From Cudoniella acicularis (Eukaryota > Ascomycota > Leotiomycetes > Helotiales > Helotiaceae), in contig JAAMPI010001143.1 in NCBI GenBank assembly GCA_013054445.1, positions 1 to 18,887 of the forward strand: a stretch of DNA of 18,887 nt, in the 5' to 3' direction. A program made the position numbers and the translations under genes. Shown in pieces: positions 1-8,386 of this stretch. Each line of letters opens with the position of its first letter. The stretch's first letter is position 1. Under the pieces are notes generated by a model. The model did no database searches and was not told the DNA's origin. It saw nothing but the letters and a program-made list of their open reading frames with translations.

Positions 1-1198
1 ATTTCTGAGTTTTTTTGCGCCCTTTAGCTTCATGCCAATAGCTATTCCGCGCTGAAATGGAGAGAGTTCCTCATTAAATTGACGATTCCCAGAGATCGAA
101 CCAAGAGGAATGCGCAAAGGTGGCATTTTGGTGTGTAGAAGTAAGAAGGTAGGAGACGCGAGACGCGCTTTTTACGCGTTTTCGCTAAAGTGGCTCAGAC
201 TTCTGCGGTGCAGCTGTAATAGACCTACCCGTTCTAAGACTGCTTATTGCGCGAATGGCAAGAATACCGTTCCTATTGATTTTGAGAAGAATTAGAAAAG
301 ACGTTTGGCTACGAGACAGACAGATCGTCTCATCAGAGGGCGTTCCGCGCTGGGAGTTGTACATTTTATTCGCGATTTTTGTTTCGTATTTTGTGAAACT
401 GAAGAACAGAGACGAGGAATGAAACGAATGGCACAGATATATTATGAGAATGATTTCGCTGTGCAATTTAATGCATAGTTTGATGCAAGTCATAGCTATT
501 TTTGACAATTGTAACCACCACCGCCCCCACCGAGACAACCTTCACAGCGGCCGTCAATTTCCAGCTGCAGACGTTAGCTGTTATACCACGGCGGCATTAA
601 GCATATATCACTTACAGCCATCCTCCGACCTGGCGGGCAAGCCTCTCCCCCATCCTCCACACACCCCTCGCCCTTTCGTGGCGGCGGTGGTTACTAAATA
701 TCAGTCAGCTATAGGGTCTTGTATCATTGAATAGATCTAAGGAGGCTAGAATATACTTACTGATTGTTTGAGAAGTATATTATATTTAGTATAGATATTT
801 TTTCTCTGAAGAAAGAAGAGAAAGGAAATTATAGGACGAGAACAAAACATTATAGACGGTAAAGAAACATAGAAAGAGCTTCCGTAAACCTCTAGCGCAA
901 CATGTCCTTCCTCGCGACTTCTTCGCAGTACCTAGGTAAAGTCTATTTTTATTTCTACTTGTTGAGAGGTTACTATGTCAATTATTACATAATTTAGAAA
1001 AAGAAAAAAAATCGTTATTAGCTCAGTGAGTGTTTTGTATACTTGTAAGACTTATACCGCACGTTTCTCCCTATCATTTCCTAGCTAAACATACTATATT
1101 TGTGCGGCATCACTCATTACTGCGATTTTGCGAAATGAAAAGTAAGCGATGACGAAGAACAGATGCACGTCGAGGAAGGAACCTAATAACACGATACG

Positions 1199-1345
1199 GC
1201 CATGCCCCACGTGATTAGGTAAGCATGAAATAGCAAGAACCTTAGAAAGGCAAAGCACACAAACCTGTGGGGGATACTAGTACTTTGTGCTTACCCTTGT
1301 CGGCACAAGGGCACAGTGCTGCTCCCTAATCGAGATTAGCATGCC
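1199..1345. repeat. Imperfect inverted-repeat segment, possible MITE remnant
   Basis: The left arm around 1199-1224 (ggccatgcc followed by tgattaggtaagc) is imperfectly complementary to the right arm around 1320-1345 (gctccctaatcgagattagc followed by atgcc). Inside are a second inverted pair, aagcaca near 1253 with tgtgctt near 1286, and a clean hairpin cccttgt-cggc-acaaggg at 1294-1311. Nested inverted repeats in about 147 bp without coding capacity would fit a small non-autonomous DNA transposon, but arm identity is modest and no target duplication was identified. Confidence 0.3.
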
Positions 1346-1435
1346 ACTAACAATATATACTATTACCTAGGTAGATTAGCATACTACTAAGAATATATAA
1401 CATTAGATTGACGTGCCACGAACAATATAATGCGG
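1334..1435. repeat. Diverged tandem repeat, about three copies
   Basis: The motif gattagcatgccactaaca recurs as gattagcatactactaaga and then gattgacgtgccacgaaca, starting near 1334, 1374 and 1406. Each copy is followed by an aatatata-like stretch. Spacing is about 40 and 32 bp, so the copies are diverged and of unequal length. Many of the differences are C/T or G/A changes. No function is evident. Confidence 0.5.
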
Positions 1436-2857
1436 AACTTCAAGTCCAAATCTCTTCTTCCTGACAACAGTATAAAAAGCCTCAGAAAGACCTACAATCT
1501 ATACGAAGACATTAGCACAACCCAAAATTAGCAGCCCCCAAACTCAGCATAATCTAAAATCGGCTGGAACAGAATTATTTACCCACGCTCTACACTCTAA
1601 TCAAGCAGTTCAGGGTATCGGCGCCTATCTACGAATACGAAAAGGAGTGCTTCCCGAGGGAGTAAAGGCGAAACACCATGAGAAAATCTCTCGTCGCCTT
1701 TATTAAATGTTTGCTTTGCATTATTCCAGTAGACGGGACAGACGTATATTATGAGGAATCGGATAATGAGGAGTGGTTTGGACCGACGTTGGGTTTTGGT
1801 ATGCCAATTTCAGTATGGAATGCGTTTACAGACTGAAATTACGCATTATTATAAGGAAGGTTCTTGGTCAAAGCTAGCTGTGAGAGGGTTCGAGTTACAT
1901 CAAATGTATACTAGTTGAATCAAATGGGATATTGCTGCTCTTCAATTCGTGCATTAGAGGCCCTTTTCAAAAAAAGAGAAAGAAAAAGAATGCATTTTTC
2001 AGGTCTGCGGCCTGCCCGTGAGTGGGATGAAAGTGAAGTGCGTTAAGTTTGATTAACGAATATTTCTTCGAGTTCATGACAGTTTCGGGAGGCAGGATCA
2101 GAAAACAGCGTAGTCCTTTCGCCGGGAGTAAAGAAATATCAGCCCCCTCTTCGATCAGGAAAGAAAAAAAGTCGCGCCTTCTTTCCATTATCTTAGACTT
2201 GTCAGTCTCAGTGTGGTCCAAAAACAAATTATGGATGTCAAAGGCGATTCCTTCCCGCTGCCAAAGCCGATTCAGGGCCGTCTGTCCTGTAAAGCCAATT
2301 GAGCTCGTAAAAACATAGTTGATGTCCCCCCCCCTGCTCCTACAAGACGGCCGATCGTGAAGCGTTCGAGTTCTCCGAATGAATCGAGCTGTCGCCCTAT
2401 GTGCACAATGGCATTCCATAATAATTTATCAACCTCTCTCCGCTCAAGATCCTGCTTGAGAAGTAGATCCAAGAATGATTTCCAAGCAGCCAGAAATTTA
2501 GGGTCAGTGCCGTCATAAATGTGAGCGCTCAAAGCTCTTTCTACAATGGGTACCATAGTGACACCGAATGGACTACAGCAACCTTTCTCATAAAGGAAAC
2601 TGATGGTTTTGAGAAACACAGGATCTGATAAATGTTTGAGCTGAAACTTTTCGATGAGGTGCTCTATCGGATGTGGAGTAGCCCATGTCCACGGCGAAGT
2701 CCGCTGATCTCGAGATGGCTCCAATTTCACGCCATTGTCCAACAAATAGGTAAGCCCTTCAACGGGATGAACGCAAACATCAAGAGTCAATGGGTGGATT
2801 GAATCGATATACGTAAAAAGTGTAGTATGTACCCAAGCGAGCCAGGTCCTGGTATTA

Positions 2858-2871
2858 TATTTCAAGTTGAT
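2858..2871. repeat. Target-site duplication, left copy
   Basis: The 14-mer tatttcaagttgat is identical to 3789-3802. It borders the simple-repeat tail of the inserted element; because that tail continues with ttga units, the exact inner boundary may be off by a base or two. Confidence 0.8.
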
Positions 2872-3788
2872 TGATTGATTGATGATGATTGATTTATCCT
2901 TTTTACATGCTGTATAAGTCTGAGACTATGGTAGCATGGCCGGAACCTCAGTTTCAAGCAATCCAAGTACTGTGCCAAAAGAGTGTCTTCAATATATTCT
3001 AAGGGGCCTACACAATGCCTCTATGTGGGAGTCGAACCCACCTCTCTAGCGAACTAGTGTACTTACCAGTTATACTAATAGAGGTTTGTGTAGGTGCCCC
3101 CGACTGATAGTGGGGATCAAGACCAGTGGTTTGGTTAAGTCCGCAAAGCGTAACCAAGGTAACATCCTAACGCTCTCCTTCTCCCTCCCTCCCTTACCCC
3201 TAACACTTCCTTCTACCTAAACCCCACTGTATGCTCCTGCTACGCGGCCGTCCTAGCCCGACTTTCCTCATCCTAACCTTCATCCACCCATATGTCGGTA
3301 TGTAGTGTCGTATTAGAGACTGGTATATATTCATCGTGTATTCGGAACCGTCGTAGACCCAGGCAGGAGGTACGAAGTAAAGATAGTCGAAAACAGAGGG
3401 GTAAAAGAGAGAGGTCGAGAGAGGGTATTATGTCGCGACCCCAGAGGGTCCTTTCGAGAAACGATCGACGCGTCGTAGGGTTTTCGCAGTAGGTACTCGA
3501 GCTAAAGGAGCAAGCCTATTCCGTAATCAATCGAATGAGGAGGTTTTGTGCTATTGTCGTGTTGGTAGTGGGGTCCTCTGTTCCGAAGTGTCGTGATTGT
3601 ACGTCGTGAAATTTTTTTCCCTCACCGAAGAACCGTCCATTTCCGCCCACCTCACATCTCCAGCTCTACCGGTTGCGACTCAAACTTTGCTCTGGGATAG
3701 TATTGCCAAAGGCGCAATCCTCAGGTGCCTGCGAAGGCACCACAGGTTCGTAGGGGACACCATGTACAGGTGTTGAGTCTTGTCCCCC
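2872..3788 (-). mobile_element. Non-autonomous retroelement-like insertion (SINE or truncated LINE)
   Basis: A 917-bp block interrupts the ankyrin gene and is flanked by a perfect 14-bp direct repeat. Read on the minus strand, it begins gggggacaagactcaacacc and ends in a simple-repeat tail (tcaatcatcatcaatcaatca, (TTGA)n on the plus strand). A short microsatellite tail plus a long target duplication and no terminal inverted repeats is the hallmark of target-primed (non-LTR) retrotransposition. No long open frame is present, so it would need enzymes in trans. It has a strong hairpin near its 5' end (ggtgcct-tcgc-aggcacc, about 3723-3740), a purine-rich centre and a tRNA-like segment near the 3' end. 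The family is not recognised. Confidence 0.7.
3018..3084 (-). tRNA. Degenerate tRNA-like sequence without an anticodon arm
   Basis: On the minus strand these 67 nt have a perfect 7-bp acceptor stem (cctctat/atagagg), a D-arm (gtat, loop aactggtaa, gtac), and a perfect T-arm (gtggg-ttcgact-cccac). They also contain a match to the pol III B box (ggttcgactcc) and an A-box-like tagtataactgg. The region that should be the anticodon arm is instead a 4-bp stem with a UUCG loop (ctag-ttcg-ctag), about six bases too short for a normal anticodon arm plus variable loop, so no anticodon can be assigned. It lies about 150 bp from the tail end of the inserted element and is enclosed by a further stem (3007-3015 with 3086-3094). 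I take it as a tRNA-derived module of the element, not a working tRNA. Confidence 0.5.
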
Positions 3789-3802
3789 TATTTCAAGTTG
3801 AT
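3789..3802. repeat. Target-site duplication, right copy
   Basis: Identical to 2858-2871 (tatttcaagttgat). Removing one copy with the insert rejoins the ankyrin reading frame without a shift, which independently supports this boundary. Confidence 0.8.
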
Positions 3803-4610
3803 ATCAGCTCCTTTGTCGATGCACGTCTGTATCATCACCAGGCCATTCTTTTCCATTGTGTGAGCTGCAGCAAATATCGGAATGTGGAGAGGCTTGCGGA
3901 TCAAAGGGCGATGTGAAATATCGATATCTTTGCCATTAATGTCGGCGCCCATTTCAGGCATCAGATCGACAACGGGACCCGTATTTGCCATAATTGCAGC
4001 GGTCAGAGGAGACACCGTCACGCGCTGACCAATTACTTCAAGCCGATTCGGAGAAACCCCAGAATCCAGCAAGAGGCGCACAAGATACAGTGACGCACCG
4101 CCCCGAATAATTCGAACAAGTGAGAATTCTTCAGTCGCCAGTCCGATTTTCAAGTTCGGAGAACAGCCCTGCTTGGAGAAAGTGGCGGAGAATAACTTCG
4201 GCATCTGGCCTCGAAAGATTTCGGATTAGAGGTCTGAGTTGCATTCGGTCGACGTCTTCAACTCGGGCACCAAGCTCGATCAATAGAAGAAAGGCGTCAA
4301 TATGTCTCTTTTTCGCTGCCAGGTGGAGCGTTAACACCTTGACATTTCCAGGCGCCGCCTTCTTTTTTATTTCCACCGTGCTTACACAGGTCCCGTAAGA
4401 GACTGCCAAACGAATCCCCGGAACACTGCCTTTCTTGCATGCCCCAAACATTGCGTCGTTGCAAACAGATTTTGATCCGTACACCAGGGGCTCGATACGA
4501 CGGCGAAGGAGTTTGCTGCATCGTAATAGGCACAGCTTTTTCGATACTTTCATCGTCTCCAATATGGCGTCGAGAAGCTCAGGCGCCAGTAACTCCATGG
4601 CAGAAGCCAT

Positions 4611-5048
4611 CTTGGGGATCTCCAAACTGAAAGTATTAATTTGGCGAGAGTAATGATGCCTTGCAAGTAATATCAAAATTAGGGCGGGATGAAAAGACGA
4701 AGGACAAACCCAAACAGAAGCAATGAAGAGTGTGAATCTGTGGAAATGTTGCCACTGGGCCGCATCACTCGATTGTATATTAATTCTGTGGTTGGAGATG
4801 ACAGGACAAATATGAACTTTTCATCCGTTCGCTCTAATTAAACAATTATATAGCTATAAATTTAAAAGGTATTAGAACTAAATTGAATGATGTTCGAAGA
4901 AGACTCCGAATACTTTGTGGGGGCGGCCTGCAGAGTATCGGTGAAGTTTTCTGGTTGAACATACACTAACTTTTTGAATTCGAAGGGACTAAGTGATACT
5001 TTTTTTTGCCTTTCTATCCTAGTTCACTCCCTTTCCCCTCAAAACCAC
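4611..5048. other. Intergenic: upstream of ankyrin gene, downstream of DUF8021-like gene
   Basis: No coding potential seen. It should hold the promoter of the minus-strand F-box/ankyrin gene (just above 4610) and the 3' region of the minus-strand secreted-protein gene (just below 5049). A very AT-rich run (about 4830-4880) is the only compositional feature. Confidence 0.5.
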
Positions 5049-5896
5049 CTAGGAAGTCGCTGGCAGCAACAAATCATCCGGCATCACTATCCCACAATTC
5101 AAATTCGGCCTACAAAGCGTCATGGAATGAATCCTCACAATCTTCCCCCCTTCAACACGAAACTCGTGATTATCCGGGCCCAACGCTCCAAAACTACTCA
5201 TAATACTCACAGCTCCAACAGCCTCATCAATCACATATTTCCTTCCCACCGTCCTATTCTTAGCATTCGGAATGCCCGTGTTGCAATCTCCGTTTGCGGT
5301 TAATTCGCCGCCTTCAAGTCGTGTGCAAGGCGTGCCCCAAGGGACCGGAATGCTCTTGTTGGTGAAGACGTCGTAGTAGGCGTCTGCGGCGGCCTGGAGA
5401 ATCGCGCGAGTATCGCGGGACGAGGGGGGGGNTCGGCCCAGGATTCGAGGAGAACTTGGTGCAGCGAATGAGAGGGGCTGAATTGGCTGAAGAAGAGATC
5501 GCCGGTCGTCGTGACGATGGAGTCGATGGACGAAATGCTCACATTGCCACTGAAGTGGAGCGACGTCCCGATGATGTATGGTGTAGAAAGGGATGTGATT
5601 ATTAATTCTGTGAAAGTTGCACACGTGGTGGTGTCAATGATGGTGTGGATATGGTCAATTTTAAGCCCTTGGTTGATGATGCTGCTGTTTGCGGTGATGT
5701 TGAGGGCGGAGAAGTTCTCGTTGTACGTCACGTTGGGGGTGAGGAGGGGTTGCAGCCAGCTGAGCTGCCCCGTACTCTGGGCTGCAATGTAACGATTTGT
5801 TGCTAGCTGCAGCTGTGAACGAGTACAAGTTTCGATGGCTCGGGTGAGTGCCGCCCAGCTGGTCAGGAGAACGAAGATGGATGGCAGCATTTTCAT
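5049..5896 (-). CDS. Secreted DUF8021-like protein (frame broken at an N/G-run)
   Basis: ATG at 5896 begins MKMLPSIFVLLTSWAALTRA, a typical signal peptide with likely cleavage after it, so the product is probably secreted. An ATG 69 bp upstream is in frame but would bury the signal peptide, so 5896 is preferred. Downstream are motifs I associate with the fungal DUF8021 family of secreted proteins: LLTPNVTYNENF, DTTTCATFTELIIT, PYIIGTSLHFSG, IVTTTGDLFF, then in a second frame DTRAILQAAADAYYDVF, VPWGTPCTRLEGG, KYVIDEAVGAV, HEFRVEGGKIVRIHSMTLC. Biochemical function is not established from sequence. The two halves are in different frames and meet exactly at eight G followed by an undetermined base (5424-5432). 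Start-to-stop length is 848 nt, one base short of a multiple of three, so an assembly gap is the simplest explanation. Several NxS/T sites are present. No intron is needed. Confidence 0.75.
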
Positions 5897-6171
5897 TGCG
5901 AGCTCTAATGATCGTTGAATAGCATTTTTTGGACAACCTTCTCGAGGTATATACTTGCTTTTCAAGCTACTAGGGAGCCGATATTTACATTGAATATGTA
6001 CTTAATTTAGGGAATTCAATCTTGTTTGGATGATAGTTGATATATTCAGGCTGCAAAAGGTTAAAGAAGGGGGGCCTGTTGATCGGAGAGAAGATAACCC
6101 GACTTTGACATAATTTTATTAGTAACTATATTATTGTAAATAATTTGAAATTCTCGGTTTTATACAATCTC

Positions 6172-6216
6172 ACCAAGGACGAGTGAGTTCTGCAAACTCA
6201 CTCTTATATCCTTGGT
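6172..6216. repeat. Strong perfect-arm hairpin next to transposon end
   Basis: accaagga (6172-6179) pairs with tccttggt (6209-6216), and gagtgagtt (6181-6189) pairs with aactcactc (6195-6203), leaving a five-base loop (ctgca) and a small internal bulge. The outer arm ends at the TA that is the presumed left target duplication of the Tc1/mariner element. It could be a terminator, a MITE remnant, or part of the insertion target. Confidence 0.6.
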
Positions 6217-6224
6217 AAGCTCTC

Positions 6225-6268
6225 AGGGGACAAAAAAAACTGGCCCAAAGTGGCGCCCGTGCGCGACC
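6225..6268 (+). repeat. Left terminal inverted repeat of Tc1/mariner element
   Basis: Nearly identical, in reverse complement, to 7554-7597. Differences are an A-run length change (8 versus 7) and the gcgcgacc/acacgacc changes, which are G/A and C/T type and fit RIP-like mutation. Confidence 0.85.
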
Positions 6269-6324
6269 AAAACATCAGCGAACGCGATCATCATAATTAA
6301 GCACCCATTTTCTAGTCTACAGCT

Positions 6325-7532
6325 ATGCCAGGTGGCCACAAAGCTAGGGCATCGCGTGCAGCTCGTGCACGGCATTTAACGCCTCCGCCAGAACTCCTCC
6401 ATGAAGGACCAGAACAAGTTAAAACCCCACACCGTGCTGGTGTTTTGTATGCAAAGCTCTATGCCCAGGAGCTTAGTATCGAGATCTCTACTGAAACTAT
6501 CCGAAAAGTTACTGGAGTAGCTCGGCGGATTCAAGGTCGAATATTAGCTTCAAAACGAGTCCGGACTCGTCATAATGCCGTCGATAAAGGCCCTGATCCA
6601 CGCGGACGAAAACCTCTTTTATCACGTTCCGAAACAGCTACAATTGCTGCTTATCTTAACGATCCTTCTACCTCTCTTGACGATAAAGGCAAGCCTTGGT
6701 TAGATATTGCGGAGGATGCAGGTATTGAACTCCGGACGGAATGTACAAGGACAGTTCGGAGAGCTTGTAAAAGAGACGAGGGGATTATAAATGCTATTTG
6801 TGAGGAGGAGAAGGAGCTTACATAAGTGCAAGCGGATAGTCGTCTTGAATGGATTGATTAGGAGATAGGGACAAGAGAAAAGCTTAGTCTACGACCTCAC
6901 TTAAAAAACTGGAAAGACATAACCTTCTGCGACGAGTTCCATTTTGGCATTAGCCCCCAAATTACAAAAAGGATTACGAAACCTCTTAGAACTCGATATA
7001 ACCCGGAAAATGTCCATAAAAAGGAGACAAAGAAGGATATGAAAGTAAAGGCACGGGAAGAAGACCACTAAAAGCTTCTTAATGTTTTTGTTATTATTGG
7101 CTATAACTATAAACGGGTGATTACGTACGAGGTCCTAAATAGTGTAGGCAAGATGACTACAGAGGTTTATATAGGGGTTATTCTTCAAGCACTTCGGGAG
7201 GACCGCGAGTTTCAAGCTCAAGGGTTAACTCTCTATTAAGATGCAGACTCAGCACACACAAGTAAGGCTACAATAGCCTGGGCAGAGAAGCATAAATTCC
7301 TCTTCTTACACTACCTGGCGTCTCACTTGACTTCTCTATTTTGGAGACTATAGCACACCCAAGAAAGAAGGCATTTCATGCCCGAAGGATGATAACTAAT
7401 AAGGCTAGACTAACCCGCTTTAATAAGGTATTTAATGATATGAATCAGGAGACGATTCTGCATATGTATATTAGTTATTGTAAGAGATTGCAAGATTGTA
7501 GGCGGCGTGGTGGGCAAATGACTAACTATTAA
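6325..7532 (+). pseudogene. Tc1/mariner transposase, multiple stops and frameshift
   Basis: The ATG at 6325 lies 57 bp inside the left repeat and opens a basic N-terminus followed by a helix-turn-helix-like DNA-binding region (VLYAKLYAQELSIEIS, TETIRKVTGVARRIQGR, then a GRKPLLSRSE linker). In-frame stops occur at 6823, 6859, 7069 and 7237. Between them the frame still reads DITFCDEFHFGI, holding the first catalytic Asp region, and LY*DADSAHTSKATIAWAEKH, holding the second Asp region. The segment that should carry the third acidic residue (SPDLNPIE-like) is deleted or scrambled near 7315-7345, where the frame also shifts. The last part (7341-7532) reads ARLTRFNKVFNDM, MYISYCKRLQDCRRRGGQMT, a typical C-terminus. 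Stops replacing Gln or Trp fit C-to-T or G-to-A changes at CpA. It cannot encode an active enzyme. Confidence 0.85.
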
Positions 7533-7553
7533 TTACGTATCTGGTATTTTGAG

Positions 7554-7597
7554 TGGTCGTGTACGGGCGCCACTTTGGGCCAGTTTTTTTGTCCCCT
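7554..7597 (-). repeat. Right terminal inverted repeat of Tc1/mariner element
   Basis: The reverse complement of the left repeat; contains cgggcgccactttgggccag followed by seven T and gtcccct. Confidence 0.85.
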
Positions 7598-7605
7598 AAG
7601 AGGTA

Positions 7606-8386
7606 AGGGACTAAATGTAGTTTGCCGTAGAGCACGGTCCACTTATAGCGGTCGGTAGGGCCAGTAGGCGCAATTACAGCACGCTCCTAGGTAGGTATAA
7701 TCGTATATAGCTTATATAACAGCTTTTACCACGTTTCCTTATCAAAAAAGGATCGCGATATAGGTAAATTACAATTAAAAGCGAATGCGATTCGTTATTC
7801 TACCTACCTAGGTAGGTAGTCCAAGATATAGTTAATTATAAGATTCCGTCTTCTAATTAAACTTTACAACCTATTCTAACTCGATGCGGCGGCAAACGTT
7901 GAAAATCACGCGACGAAAAACGCGCTTCGGCTAAAACCTACTGCATGACTTTGAGGAGTTTATACCCTATTAATAAATCCAAAGGTTAGGCAGACTCCTA
8001 AGGCAGACAAAGCAGACGACGAACCGTTATCAGCAAACAACTATCCACCTAACAACCAACAACGCTTTGGAGCATCTCAAAAGTTCGTGCATTCGCACAG
8101 GAGCACCCAAATCCCATTCTGACGTGCTGAGGAGTACGTCACACTGAGACATTCTCGACATTCAAATCTCCAACAACTGTACTCAATAATTCTATTATTC
8201 GAGAGAAAGGACTGCGACAACTTAGCACACACCAACTAAGTGTGTAATCCCAAGCAAATCAAGTCAGTTCGCCTATTCACATGCGTCTATTAATTCCCGG
8301 CGTCTTGAAATGCTGCTTAGAGAACCCGAGGCTGACCTGCAATTCGATAGAACAATAGTTTAGGTTCGTCGACATTCAACACAAAC
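7606..8386. other. Intergenic: Tc1/mariner right flank and Gcn5 promoter/5' leader
   Basis: No gene seen. The first part is AT-rich with the palindrome tacctacctaggtaggta near 7801-7819 and a related ctaggtaggta near 7687. The second part (about 7980-8386) is C/A-rich and pyrimidine-spotted, typical of a fungal 5' leader, and runs into the Gcn5 start with an acaaacATGG-like context. Confidence 0.5.

Larger units (their letters stand above)
1..1966. other. Gene-poor AT-rich region
   Basis: No open frame here resembles a known protein; the short frames (60-120 codons) are low-complexity and lack splice-supported extensions. The stretch is AT-rich with several short inverted and diverged tandem repeats (annotated separately) and two occurrences of the palindromic string acctaggt (about 930 and 1365), which recurs near 7685 and 7805. 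An inverted repeat of nine bases (taaaggcga at 1663-1671, tcgccttta at 1694-1702) could form a hairpin. I see no RNA gene or convincing promoter. Confidence 0.6.
1967..4610 (-). pseudogene. F-box/ankyrin-repeat protein gene, split by an insertion and frameshifted
   Basis: On the minus strand an ATG at 4610 opens MASAMELLAPELLDAILE, an F-box-like N-terminus, followed by ankyrin-type helices (LHLAAKKRHIDAFLLLIELGA, then LVRLLLDSGVSPN, DLMPEMGADIN, MIQTCIDKGADIN). Such proteins usually present substrates to SCF ubiquitin ligases; that role is inferred from the family. The frame shifts once near 4131-4150, then stops at 3788-3790 where a 917-bp element is inserted. Beyond the element the frame resumes exactly across the duplicated target (ATCAACTTGAAATA) and continues with more ankyrin-like repeats (LTYLLDNGVKLE, ISFLYEKGC). 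It shifts again at a nine-C run (2326-2334), after which the next frame reads INYVFTSSIGFTGQTALNRLW and FLIEEGADISLL, ending at the stop at 1967. The C-run shift could be a sequencing error; the insertion is a real disruption. Confidence 0.75.
6218..7603 (+). mobile_element. Tc1/mariner-type DNA transposon, decayed
   Basis: Terminal inverted repeats of about 45 bp are seen at 6225-6268 (aggggac, eight A, ctggcccaaagtggcgcccg, then tgcgcgacca) and inverted at 7554-7597, with one fewer A and two changes in the gcgc/acac part. Weaker matching continues outward (ctctca versus ctctta) to a TA dinucleotide at 6216-6217 and 7604-7605, consistent with the TA target of this superfamily. The interior carries a single plus-strand DDE-type transposase remnant. 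The element is about 1.39 kb, normal for fungal Tc1-like elements. Exact ends are uncertain by a few bases because the outermost repeat is diverged. Confidence 0.85.

Noticed and set aside
185..734. Overlapping open frames on both strands (117 and 96 codons)
   Set aside because: No recognisable domain, low-complexity composition, mutually overlapping on opposite strands and no splice-site extension; probably chance.
3292..3492. 66-codon arginine-rich plus-strand frame in the insertion
   Set aside because: Highly biased composition, no homology seen, opposite in orientation to the inferred element; the strand bias alone explains the residues.
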